A stretch of 64,000 nucleotides of DNA, taken from an uncultured Pelagibacteraceae bacterium. GTDB lineage: Bacteria; Pseudomonadota; Alphaproteobacteria; Pelagibacterales; Pelagibacteraceae. The position numbers were made by a program, and so were the translations under genes. The stretch is from positions 186,001-250,000 of the forward strand of contig CACMZL010000001.1 of assembly GCA_902618205.1 (NCBI GenBank). Reading direction: 5' to 3'. Below the pieces are notes generated by a model, which searched no databases, was not told the origin of the DNA, and was given only the letters and a program-made list of their open reading frames with translations. Below are positions 30,546-39,681 of the stretch, one piece after another. Numbering within the stretch: the first letter of the stretch is position 1; each line of letters opens with the position of its first letter.

Positions 30546-31688
30546 ATGGATGGTCCTTTAAAAAATTTATTAGTTGTTGATCTTACTAGGGTTTTAGTAG
30601 GTCCATATTGTACAATGATTTTATCTGATCTCGGTGCACGTGTAATTAAAGTAGAAGCACCAGAAATTGGTGACGATTCAAGAAAATTTGGACCTTTTGT
30701 TAAAGATTATTCAGCATATTTTATGTCACTGAATAGAGGAAAAGAAAGTATTGCTCTTAATTTAAAAAATGAAGATGATAAAAAAATCTTCGATAAAATT
30801 TTAGCAAAAGCAGATATTTTAGTAGAAAATTTTAAACCAGGTACTTTAGAAAAATGGGGGTATGGTTGGAAAGATGTAAGTAAAAAATATCCAAAATTAA
30901 TATACGCTTCTGCATCTGGTTTTGGTCAAACTGGCCCTTTAAAAGAATTGCCCGCTTATGACATGGTTGTTCAGGGAATGGGTGGACTGATGAGTGTTAC
31001 AGGTCATCCAAATAGTGAACCAACAAGAGTTGGAACATCAATTGGTGATATTACAGCAGGCCTTTTTACTGCAATCGGAATTAATGCAGCTTTGTATGAT
31101 AGACAAAAAACAGGTAAGGGAATGTTTATAGATGTTTCAATGTTAGACTGCCAAATTGCGATTTTGGAAAATGCAATTGCAAGATATTTATCTAAAAATG
31201 AAATTCCTAAACCGATGGGATCTAGACATCCCTCAATCGCTCCGTTTGAGGCATTTAAAACAAAAGACAGTTATATAATAATTGCTGCAGGTAACGATAA
31301 ATTATATGAAAAACTTTGTGAAGTATTAGGAATACCTGAAATGGTCAGTGACAAAAGATTTAACACTAATTCGCTCAGATGTGAAAATATGAATGAACTA
31401 AAATCAATTTTTGAAGATAAGCTTTCTTCAAAAAATACTTCTGAATGGGTTAGTGAAATGGAAAAATTAAAGATACCTTGCGGACCAATATTTAATATTA
31501 AAGAAGCTGTAGAAAATCCTCAAGTCGAAGCAAGAAACATGATTGTTAAAGCTTATCATAAAGTGGTTGGTGATTTTAGATTGGCAGGAAATCCCATAAA
31601 AATGTCTTCATACGAAGATAAAAGTACTAGAGGGGACATTCCTGATCTTGATGAACACAGGGAACAAATATTAAAAGAGTTTTCTTAA
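30546..31688 (+). CDS. Type III CoA-transferase (CaiB/BaiF family)
   Basis: GPYCTMILSDLGARVIKVE, GFGQTGP, AYDMVVQGMGG. Confidence 0.93.
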   Translation: MDGPLKNLLVVDLTRVLVGPYCTMILSDLGARVIKVEAPEIGDDSRKFGPFVKDYSAYFMSLNRGKESIALNLKNEDDKKIFDKILAKADILVENFKPGTLEKWGYGWKDVSKKYPKLIYASASGFGQTGPLKELPAYDMVVQGMGGLMSVTGHPNSEPTRVGTSIGDITAGLFTAIGINAALYDRQKTGKGMFIDVSMLDCQIAILENAIARYLSKNEIPKPMGSRHPSIAPFEAFKTKDSYIIIAAGNDKLYEKLCEVLGIPEMVSDKRFNTNSLRCENMNELKSIFEDKLSSKNTSEWVSEMEKLKIPCGPIFNIKEAVENPQVEARNMIVKAYHKVVGDFRLAGNPIKMSSYEDKSTRGDIPDLDEHREQILKEFS

Positions 31689-32216
31689 TTAAGAATTATT
31701 TTCTTCGTCGCTTACGTTATCTGAAACTTGTTCTTCTGCTTCAGAAACTTGATCTAGTGAAACATCATCACTTTCTTCAGCTTCGCTTGGAGTTTCTACA
31801 TTAACATCAGGTTGAGCTGATGGTGATAATTCAGCAAGATCTTCTTTTGAAACTTGAATTTTTTCAGGGATTTTTCTAGCTCTTTTAGAAGGAAGAATTG
31901 GTACACCACTCTTTGAAATTTCACCTTTGTACAAATTCTCAAAATCATCACCAATATCTTCGTCTTCTTCAGCAGTATCGTCGATTTGTTCTACATGTTT
32001 TCTTAGTTTGTAAACTGCAGCTTCGGTTAAATCTGGAACTTTAATTGTTTCTTCAGCTATTTCTCTTAAAGCAATAACTGTGTGTTTATCGTTATCTCTA
32101 TCTAATGTAGGTTCAATTCCTGAATTAAGTTGAGTGGCTCTTTCTTTAGCAACTAAAACTAATTCATAAGGGCTATCTACTTTGTCAATACAGTCTTCAA
32201 CGGTAACTCTTGCCAT
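31689..32216 (-). CDS. rpoZ: RNA polymerase omega subunit with acidic C-terminal extension
   Basis: [30 protein letters not shown]. Confidence 0.92.
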   Translation of the reverse strand: MARVTVEDCIDKVDSPYELVLVAKERATQLNSGIEPTLDRDNDKHTVIALREIAEETIKVPDLTEAAVYKLRKHVEQIDDTAEEDEDIGDDFENLYKGEISKSGVPILPSKRARKIPEKIQVSKEDLAELSPSAQPDVNVETPSEAEESDDVSLDQVSEAEEQVSDNVSDEENNS

Positions 32217-32258
32217 GGGCGATTAAATATACTCCAAGATCAACAAAATCAAGTATTT

Positions 32259-33467
32259 TTACATTAAAATTGGATTTAATTTTTTTCTAACTAAAAAAAG
32301 AAGAATAAAAGAAATAAGTATATAAAGTGCAGATATTATAGCAATTTTCTCAATTGAAAATCCAATATCAATTAAAATTCCAAAAAGAGCAGTTCCGAAA
32401 GCTGTTGAAAAAACCATAAGAGCAGTGGTCAAAGCCTTAATAGATCCAATATGCTTTACACCATAAACTTCAGCCCAAGTAGAAGATCCCAAAACGTTTG
32501 CCAAACCATTTGATATTCCAATTAAACCTAAAAATATAAATGCAGTAAATTGTGCATCAAAATAAATAATTACAAAAGTCGATAGAAATAATGGAATATT
32601 CATAAAAATTAAAAGTTTTCGACTTGTAAATTTATCAATTAAAAAACCAGATATTAAAAGTGTAATTACTGAAAATACTGAATAAGACATGAAAGACTGC
32701 GCAATTACAAATGGTCCCCAGTTTTTTGATTCAGTAATAAATGATTGATAAACAAATACACCAGTTGCAATCCAAGGCATGGCCAGCATATTCATGCTCA
32801 CGATATAAAATTTATAATCTTTTATTACTTCAATTCTTTTCCATTGCTTAATATTTTCCTCTTTGAATTCTTCACCTCCAGTACTTTCTCTTGTATCAAG
32901 TTTAACAGTTCGAACTAAAAAGAACGATGCTATAGGTAAAAATATTAAAATTAATATTGCAATTACAGTCCAAATATTTTGCCAAGTGGTTAATGACAAT
33001 AAAAATACCATTAAAACAGGTAAAACAAATTCAGCACTAGATAAACCAAACCAGCAAATACTTAACGCCCTACCCCTTGATTTTGTGAAATATCTTGAAA
33101 CTGTTGTTGTTGCAGTATGAGACATCATTCCTTGACCAGAAAATCTCATTAAAAAAATTGCAATGAATAAAAAAACTATTGATGAAATTTTTGAAAAGAA
33201 AAAACAAGAAAAAGATAAAAGTAATGTTACATAGATTGCAAATCGAAAAATATTTATATCATCAATTTTCTTTCCTACCCAAATAAGTAATAAACTACTG
33301 CACAATGTTGCAGATGCATATATTGAGCCAAATTGTCCATGTGTTATCGATAGTGTCTCTCTAATACTTGTATTGAATATTCCAAGAAAAAAACTCTGTC
33401 CAAAGCTTGAAAAAAATGTAAATATAAAACCAAATACAATTACTTTTAAACTTAAATTTTTAAACAT
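32259..33467 (-). CDS. MFS transporter
   Basis: About 12 TM segments, 402 aa. Confidence 0.85.
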   Translation of the reverse strand: MFKNLSLKVIVFGFIFTFFSSFGQSFFLGIFNTSIRETLSITHGQFGSIYASATLCSSLLLIWVGKKIDDINIFRFAIYVTLLLSFSCFFFSKISSIVFLFIAIFLMRFSGQGMMSHTATTTVSRYFTKSRGRALSICWFGLSSAEFVLPVLMVFLLSLTTWQNIWTVIAILILIFLPIASFFLVRTVKLDTRESTGGEEFKEENIKQWKRIEVIKDYKFYIVSMNMLAMPWIATGVFVYQSFITESKNWGPFVIAQSFMSYSVFSVITLLISGFLIDKFTSRKLLIFMNIPLFLSTFVIIYFDAQFTAFIFLGLIGISNGLANVLGSSTWAEVYGVKHIGSIKALTTALMVFSTAFGTALFGILIDIGFSIEKIAIISALYILISFILLFLVRKKLNPILM

Positions 33468-33475
33468 AAAAAAAT

Positions 33476-34348
33476 ATGACTTCTAAAGTTGCTTTCATAG
33501 GTCTTGGTGTAATGGGTTATCCAATGGCAGGATATATATCAAAAGCAGGACATAATGTAACTGTTTTTAACAGAACAAAATCAAAAGCAGAAAAATGGAT
33601 TGGTGAATACAAAGGTAATATGGCTGATACACCATCTGAAGCTGCGAAAGATGCTGATTTTATTTTTACCTGTGTTGGGAATGACGATGATTTAAGACAA
33701 GTTTCATTAGGAGAACATGGATTATTTCATAATGCCAAAGAAGGATGCGTATATATAGATAATTCAACAGTGTCTGCTGAAATTTCTAGAGAACTTTATA
33801 AAGCTGCAAAAGATAAAGGATTTGGTTTTTTAGATGCTCCTATATCTGGAGGACAATCAGGTGCAGAAGGTGGGATATTAACTGTCATGGTTGGTGGAGA
33901 TGATAGTGATTTTAAAAAAGCAGAGCCAATAATTGATTGTTATAGTAAAAAAGTAACTTTGATCGGCCCATCAGGCAGTGGACAATTAACTAAGATGGTT
34001 AATCAAATGTGTATTGGTGGTTTAGTTCAAGGTTTATCTGAAGCAGTAAATTTTGGAATTAATGCAGGTTTAGATATGGATAAAGTTATGGAAACTATTT
34101 CAAAAGGTGCTGCTCAATCTTGGCAAATGGAGAATAGATATAAAACTATGGTTGCTGATAAATTTGATTACGGATTTGCTGTAGATTGGATGAGAAAAGA
34201 TTTAAAAATTTGCATTGAAGAAGCAAAAAGAAATGGTTCACCTGTACCAGTAACCGAAATTGTTGATGGTTATTATGCTGAAGTTCAAAAAATGGGTGGT
34301 AACCGTTGGGATAGCTCCAGCTTAATTGCTAGATTAAAAAAAAAATAA
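33476..34348 (+). CDS. 3-hydroxyisobutyrate dehydrogenase family NAD(P)-dependent oxidoreductase
   Basis: FIGLGVMGYPMAGYI, FLDAPISGGQSGAEGG. Confidence 0.92.
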   Translation: MTSKVAFIGLGVMGYPMAGYISKAGHNVTVFNRTKSKAEKWIGEYKGNMADTPSEAAKDADFIFTCVGNDDDLRQVSLGEHGLFHNAKEGCVYIDNSTVSAEISRELYKAAKDKGFGFLDAPISGGQSGAEGGILTVMVGGDDSDFKKAEPIIDCYSKKVTLIGPSGSGQLTKMVNQMCIGGLVQGLSEAVNFGINAGLDMDKVMETISKGAAQSWQMENRYKTMVADKFDYGFAVDWMRKDLKICIEEAKRNGSPVPVTEIVDGYYAEVQKMGGNRWDSSSLIARLKKK

Positions 34349-34350
34349 TT

Positions 34351-34956
34351 GTGTCTACCACTGTTCCCTACTACGAGGATATTTCCGAAATAAAAAAGAA
34401 AATTTGGTCAATGTTAACTGATGCAGTTACTAATAGATCATCTCCTTTTAGAATACCTGTTTTTTCGTGTGGAATTGAGAATGATATCGAAAGTAGAATT
34501 GTTGTTCTTAGAAAATCAGACGAACAAAATAATTTAGTTCAATTTCACAGTGATATTAGATCTGATAAAATTAAAATATTAGAAAAAAATCCTAATTCAT
34601 CTATGTTATTTTACGACAAAGATGAAAAAATTCAGGTTAGATTAAAAGTTGAAGCTATTATCAATCACAATAATGATATAACAAAACAAGCTTGGCAAAA
34701 AACTCAACATATAAGTCGTAAATGTTACTTAGTAGATAAAGGACCAGGTACAGAGTCTGATATTCCAACATCTGGCTTAAAACCTGAATTAGATAATTTT
34801 GATTATACAAAAGAACAAAGTGAAGAAGGATATAAAAACTTTACTGTTATACAATGTAAAATTAAATCTATAGAATGGTTGTACTTAGCTGCAAAAGGTC
34901 ATCGTAGAGCTAGATTTGATGTTGATAATAATAAAGATGCTTGGTTAGTTCCTTAA
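34351..34956 (+). CDS. Pyridoxamine 5'-phosphate oxidase family FMN-binding protein
   Basis: PNPOx-like split barrel, C-terminal EWLYLAAKGHRRARF. Confidence 0.8.
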   Translation: MSTTVPYYEDISEIKKKIWSMLTDAVTNRSSPFRIPVFSCGIENDIESRIVVLRKSDEQNNLVQFHSDIRSDKIKILEKNPNSSMLFYDKDEKIQVRLKVEAIINHNNDITKQAWQKTQHISRKCYLVDKGPGTESDIPTSGLKPELDNFDYTKEQSEEGYKNFTVIQCKIKSIEWLYLAAKGHRRARFDVDNNKDAWLVP

Positions 34957-34960
34957 TTAT

Positions 34961-35908
34961 TTAATGATCTTTTGGATTTCGATTATACTCTTTATTAGCT
35001 TGTTCATTATTAAATAATTTCATAACTCCACTACCGTTTCTGTCCCAATAAGTAAACTTACATCCAGATCCGCCACTCCTATAGTTCCACTTACCTCTTT
35101 TAAGATCGCTTGCCTGTTTTTCTCTAAGTTTAACAAGTTTTTTGTGATTATATTTTCCCCATTTGTTCAAACATATTAGCTTAAAAGGATCGTAAGGATC
35201 TTTTGACGTTGGTGTTAGATAGACTGAGTCTTCTCCTTTTGGACAGCCTTCGACATCGTGAACATAAGCTTTTCCAAAAAACATTTGTTTTGCATCAGTG
35301 TCTTGTCCACTTTTAAAATGTGCTTTTTTACTCATTCCAGGAACGCAAGCAAAACCTCCTCCCATTGCATGATGCACTTCGTGAACAGCTGTTTTAACCA
35401 TACTATTTATATTTTTATTGTATTTACTTTTAAGAAAAATTGATGCCATTCCTACACCACCTTCTCCACCATCTTGGCTAGTTACATCAGCAAAAGTAAA
35501 ATATACTTTTTTTGGATTATTAAATCCATTTAGCCAGAGGTAAGCACGATAGTTATTATTTATATGTTTGTGGAGTTCTTTTCTTTTTTTATCTAATCTT
35601 ATAAAGGTAACATCTAATTTTCCATCTTTTCGATAATCGTATTTATACTTTTTTACACCTGACGATCCTTTTGTTTTTTTACTAAACATTTCAACAAGAG
35701 CGTTCATTTTGTTAGCATATTCCTCAATTTTACCATTTATATCCAGCTCACGGTCTTTATCACTAGCTGTCAGCATGTATATAAAATGAATTTGATAATC
35801 ATCAGTTACATCTGGTTGATCTTCAAAAAACCGTCCGTCTTTTTCATCTGATGCTAATAATGATGAACTAAATAAAGTGATTAATAATGCTAATAATATT
35901 TTTTTCAT
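34961..35908 (-). CDS. Secreted putative zinc metallopeptidase, paralog 1
   Basis: Signal peptide; HEVHHAMGG (HExxHxxG); DSVYLTPTSKDPYDPF tail shared with two neighbours. Confidence 0.68.
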   Translation of the reverse strand: MKKILLALLITLFSSSLLASDEKDGRFFEDQPDVTDDYQIHFIYMLTASDKDRELDINGKIEEYANKMNALVEMFSKKTKGSSGVKKYKYDYRKDGKLDVTFIRLDKKRKELHKHINNNYRAYLWLNGFNNPKKVYFTFADVTSQDGGEGGVGMASIFLKSKYNKNINSMVKTAVHEVHHAMGGGFACVPGMSKKAHFKSGQDTDAKQMFFGKAYVHDVEGCPKGEDSVYLTPTSKDPYDPFKLICLNKWGKYNHKKLVKLREKQASDLKRGKWNYRSGGSGCKFTYWDRNGSGVMKLFNNEQANKEYNRNPKDH

Positions 35909-36195
35909 AATCCTCTAATTATTATATTAGTCCCTTCAGCATTATCGAGTCTAATTTGTTTGATAGGTTTATATTCTTCCGAATTATACCACTCTAGCGC
36001 TCTCTCATAACTAGGAAATTTTAGAACTATTATTCTTGGAAATTTAGTTTCACCATCAAATATTTGATATTCACCATTTCTTACTAAAAACTCTCCATCA
36101 AATTTTTTTACAATTGGATTTACTTTTTCAATATACTCTTTATAATTATCTGTATTGGTTACTTTTAATTGCGCAATTACATACCCAGCTGGCAT
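35905..36195 (-). CDS. DUF1330-like small protein
   Basis: AGYVIAQLKVTNTDNYKEYIEKVNPIV; internal ATG at 36195 avoids overlap with the upstream gene (track start 36237). Confidence 0.8.
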   Translation of the reverse strand: MPAGYVIAQLKVTNTDNYKEYIEKVNPIVKKFDGEFLVRNGEYQIFDGETKFPRIIVLKFPSYERALEWYNSEEYKPIKQIRLDNAEGTNIIIRGL

Positions 36196-36214
36196 ATTAG
36201 AATAATTTTTGCAT

Positions 36215-37204
36215 TTAATTCCCTTGAAAAATACCAAATTCTTTTTCCCATGGAGCTTCTACATCGTCGCGTGCATAAAAACAGTCTCCTCCTTCACCTC
36301 TATCATAAATATTTTCATAATTATGTTTTGTAAATTTCCATTTTTCTTTTGGTATACAAGTCACTTCAAAAGGATCAAAAGGTGTATCTGATGTAGGTGT
36401 AAAATAAACACTGTCCTGCATGTTTGGACAAGTTTTATTATTATGACCCCAATAATCATCATTTTTTGGGTCTAAGGTATGATTTGTTCCGTCACCCGAT
36501 CTACTCATCATATCTTTTGTTTTTTTAGTATTATGTCCTTCAGTAAAATTTGGTGAACATTTATAAATTCCTCCCATAGCATGTAAAATCTCGTGTAAAA
36601 TAAAATATCCAACCTCTTTATTATTAAGTGGCCATTTTTTTTGATGTTTAGAAAATACACTAAAAATTGGAAATCCACCAGAAAATGGCCAATCTTTATG
36701 AGTAAAGTCTCCAAAGTTAAAATATATTTTTTTAGGGTTGTTCATTCCGTTATTAATAATGGATCTTCCAAATACATTTCCACAAGTACCCCACTTAGAC
36801 TTTTTCATGTCTTTCTTAGTTCTATTTATTCTAAGAAAAGTAATATCTAACTTTCCGTCTTTACGTCTATCCCATTTTAATTTCTGACCTTCTCCATTAT
36901 TAAAATTTGATTTCTTGTTTGCTTTAGCAGTTGTTTTTAAAATCCATTTATTTGCAGTTTCAACCCATTTTTCTAACTCTCCATTTATATCTCCCTCCTT
37001 ATCTTTGGAATCTTTTAATAGAGTGTAAACAATATGAACTTGGAAATCATCGTTGACATCAGGTTGATCCTCAAAATACCTACCTGGTTTTTTGTCACCA
37101 TCTAAAATAACTAGTGTTGTATCGCTATCATAACATTTGTCAGCATAAGCATTTGAAATTAAGTTAAGTAAATAAATGATTGATAATAAAATAGTTTTTT
37201 TCAT
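36215..37204 (-). CDS. Secreted putative zinc metallopeptidase, paralog 2
   Basis: Signal peptide; HEILHAMGG; DSVYFTPTSDTPFDPF. Confidence 0.68.
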   Translation of the reverse strand: MKKTILLSIIYLLNLISNAYADKCYDSDTTLVILDGDKKPGRYFEDQPDVNDDFQVHIVYTLLKDSKDKEGDINGELEKWVETANKWILKTTAKANKKSNFNNGEGQKLKWDRRKDGKLDITFLRINRTKKDMKKSKWGTCGNVFGRSIINNGMNNPKKIYFNFGDFTHKDWPFSGGFPIFSVFSKHQKKWPLNNKEVGYFILHEILHAMGGIYKCSPNFTEGHNTKKTKDMMSRSGDGTNHTLDPKNDDYWGHNNKTCPNMQDSVYFTPTSDTPFDPFEVTCIPKEKWKFTKHNYENIYDRGEGGDCFYARDDVEAPWEKEFGIFQGN

Positions 37205-37208
37205 TTAA

Positions 37209-38459
37209 TTAATTTAACCATTTTCTAAACCACTTTGCATCTGCATATTTGTGAATATCAAGCGTACACCAACTATCCTTTTTTTTCTCAATAAATTTGA
37301 GTAATTTTTTATGATTGTATTTTTCTGGAATTGAAAAATTATAGTCTGATAAAATACCTCTAGAATTTTGAGCCATTGCACATACTATTTGAATTGGATC
37401 ATATGGATTTTCAACTGTAGGTGTCATATAAACGGAGTCTTTCAAATCAGGACAACCTTTCTCTACATCTCCATAAATATATTTTAAACTCCAACTTGGA
37501 TCTAATCCAACAACACCTCTAGCTGTATGTCCGTTACTGTGTGTTTTATTACAAGCCCACGCAGGTCCTTGAGTGTGAACTAACTCATGTAAAGTTATTA
37601 ATCTTCTTAAATCATTGTTTGATCCTATATTACTTTTTAGAAAAATATAACCATGATGAGCACCTGCCATGCCTCCATCACGATGTTTCTCGTCAACAAA
37701 TGCAAAATATGTTTTTTTTGGATTATTAAAACCTATTGAAGTTAAGAAAAAATCAGGGTACTGCATATTCCATCCCTTTCTGCTATTAGCTTTTGCATCT
37801 AATCTGACAAATGAAATATCTATTTTTCCATCTTTTCTCCTATCTATCTTCCACTTTTGTTTGTTTCCAGTCATTTTGAAGAATTTATTATTTATTGCCT
37901 CAATGTCTTCAGCCATTTTTCCATTTATATCCCATTCTCTGTCCTTGCCTTCAGATCCAAGTAAATAAATAAAGTGAACTTGGTAATCTTGATTTATATC
38001 TGGTTGATCCTTAAAAAACCTACCTGGTTTTTTGTCATCCTCTAAATATGAAATTTTTTTTTCTAGTGGGGCGTCTTTGCTCGCTAAAACAGCTTGCTTA
38101 TCAAAATTCTTCCAAACTATTTTATCATTTACAGCAAATATAAAACAATCTGTCTTTAATTTGTTTTTCTTTGCTTCTTTTGTGCATTTCTTAAATGCGT
38201 ATTTATGGTCCTTTTTACTGACTTCTTTTTTTGGCCAAGTTTGATACCAAACACAATCATTTTCAGTCACAGATGCATACATCAAAAAATTTTTACCTTC
38301 TGATTTTGATACAGATAAGTCTGACTGATATTTTTTTAGCATTGTTTTTTTACATTCTAAAGAAATTGAACTCGAACCAGTTTCATTAACTCCAGCATTT
38401 GCAAAATTAAAGCTTAATAAACAAGTTAATAAAAATAAAAGCAAAAATATTTTTTTCAT
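37209..38459 (-). CDS. Secreted putative zinc metallopeptidase, paralog 3, with extra N-terminal Cys-containing region
   Basis: Signal peptide; HELVHTQG; DSVYMTPTVENPYDPI. Confidence 0.68.
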   Translation of the reverse strand: MKKIFLLLFLLTCLLSFNFANAGVNETGSSSISLECKKTMLKKYQSDLSVSKSEGKNFLMYASVTENDCVWYQTWPKKEVSKKDHKYAFKKCTKEAKKNKLKTDCFIFAVNDKIVWKNFDKQAVLASKDAPLEKKISYLEDDKKPGRFFKDQPDINQDYQVHFIYLLGSEGKDREWDINGKMAEDIEAINNKFFKMTGNKQKWKIDRRKDGKIDISFVRLDAKANSRKGWNMQYPDFFLTSIGFNNPKKTYFAFVDEKHRDGGMAGAHHGYIFLKSNIGSNNDLRRLITLHELVHTQGPAWACNKTHSNGHTARGVVGLDPSWSLKYIYGDVEKGCPDLKDSVYMTPTVENPYDPIQIVCAMAQNSRGILSDYNFSIPEKYNHKKLLKFIEKKKDSWCTLDIHKYADAKWFRKWLN

Positions 38460-38463
38460 TTTT

Positions 38464-38592
38464 TCAATTAATAATACTTTTCTTTTCTTGTAAAAAAGTT
38501 CTCTTTAACTCATTTCTATTATAAAAATATGCCTCATTATAATTTTCTTGATTGCTTATTCTTAATTGTGCAATTACATACTCTTCTAGCAT
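38464..38592 (-). pseudogene. Truncated DUF1330-like gene remnant (42 codons)
   Basis: Hand translation MLEEYVIAQLRISNQENYNEAYFYN... resembles MPAGYVIAQLKVTNTDNYKEYIEK of 35905-36195, then ends early. Confidence 0.65.
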
Positions 38593-38593
38593 A

Positions 38594-39106
38594 TTAAAAA
38601 ACAGTTTTTATGTATCTTTTCCAATTATCTTGGTAATGTTTAGCGTTCTCAGTAATTTTACCTATTTCTTCATCTGTAAGTTTTCTTTTAACAACTCCAG
38701 GAGAACCTACCACTAATGAATTATCTGGAATTTCTTTGTTTTCAGTTATTAATGCTTTTGCACCAATGATGCAGTTTTTGCCTATTTTCGCATTATTTAA
38801 AATAACAGCTCCAATACCAATTAAACTATTATCTCCTATTGTACATCCATGAAGCATAACGATATGACCGATTGTTACGTCTTTACCTATTCTTAATGGG
38901 CAGCCTGGGTCAGTGTGCAGAACACTCCCATCTTGAACATTTGAACCTTCTCCAACATGAATGTTTTCATTATCCCCTCTAATTACAGCATTAAACCAAA
39001 CGCTAGAGTTTTTTTCTAAAGTGACATCTCCTATTATAGTTGCATTTGGTGCCACCCAATTTTCGCCAGAGTTTTTTGGTTTTTTATCTTTTAAATCGTA
39101 AAACAT
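38594..39106 (-). CDS. Gamma carbonic anhydrase-like hexapeptide-repeat protein
   Basis: NSSVWFNAVIRGD, NVQDGSVLHTD, IGHIVMLHGCTIGD. Confidence 0.88.
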   Translation of the reverse strand: MFYDLKDKKPKNSGENWVAPNATIIGDVTLEKNSSVWFNAVIRGDNENIHVGEGSNVQDGSVLHTDPGCPLRIGKDVTIGHIVMLHGCTIGDNSLIGIGAVILNNAKIGKNCIIGAKALITENKEIPDNSLVVGSPGVVKRKLTDEEIGKITENAKHYQDNWKRYIKTVF

Positions 39107-39126
39107 AATTTATATATTATTACATT

Positions 39127-39681
39127 ATGCCTATTAAAACACCAGTATGTGATTTTGGAAAAAAAGCAGAAAACTTTGAGTTAAAATCTACAGAGAACAA
39201 ATTAATATCCTTAAATGATATCAAAGGTGAAAATGGAACTTTGATAATGTTTATTTGTAATCATTGTCCTTATGTAAAAGCAATTATTAAAGATGTGGTG
39301 GAGGACTGTACTAAGCTTAGTGATTTAGGAATAAATTCAGTTGCAATATGCTCTAATGATCCAATTAATTATCCAGAAGACTCTTTTGAAAAAATGATAG
39401 AGTTTGCAATTAAACACAAGTTTAATTTTCCTTACCTGATTGATGAAACACAAGACATTGCAAAAAAATATGATGCTGTATGTACTCCAGATTTTTTTGG
39501 ATATGATAAAGATTTTGGTCTTCAATATAGAGGAAGAATAAGAGAATTAAGAGAACTAAAACCTGTTAGATCAGGAGACAGTGATTTATTTATTGCTATG
39601 AAACAAGTTTCAGAAACAGGCAAAGGTCCTGAAGAACAATTCCCAAGTATGGGTTGTGGTATTAAGTGGTCATCTAATTAA
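39127..39681 (+). CDS. Thioredoxin-fold redoxin family protein
   Basis: LIMFICNHCPYVKAI CxxC-like motif. Confidence 0.88.
   Translation: MPIKTPVCDFGKKAENFELKSTENKLISLNDIKGENGTLIMFICNHCPYVKAIIKDVVEDCTKLSDLGINSVAICSNDPINYPEDSFEKMIEFAIKHKFNFPYLIDETQDIAKKYDAVCTPDFFGYDKDFGLQYRGRIRELRELKPVRSGDSDLFIAMKQVSETGKGPEEQFPSMGCGIKWSSN

Noticed and set aside
36196-36237. Upstream start of the DUF1330-like gene at 36237
   Set aside because: The extra 14 residues overlap the end of paralog 2 and do not look like DUF1330; the ATG at 36195 is preferred.
36508-38244. Several short ORFs opposite or inside the metallopeptidase paralogs
   Set aside because: Shadow frames of the paralog genes; no independent start context or domain.
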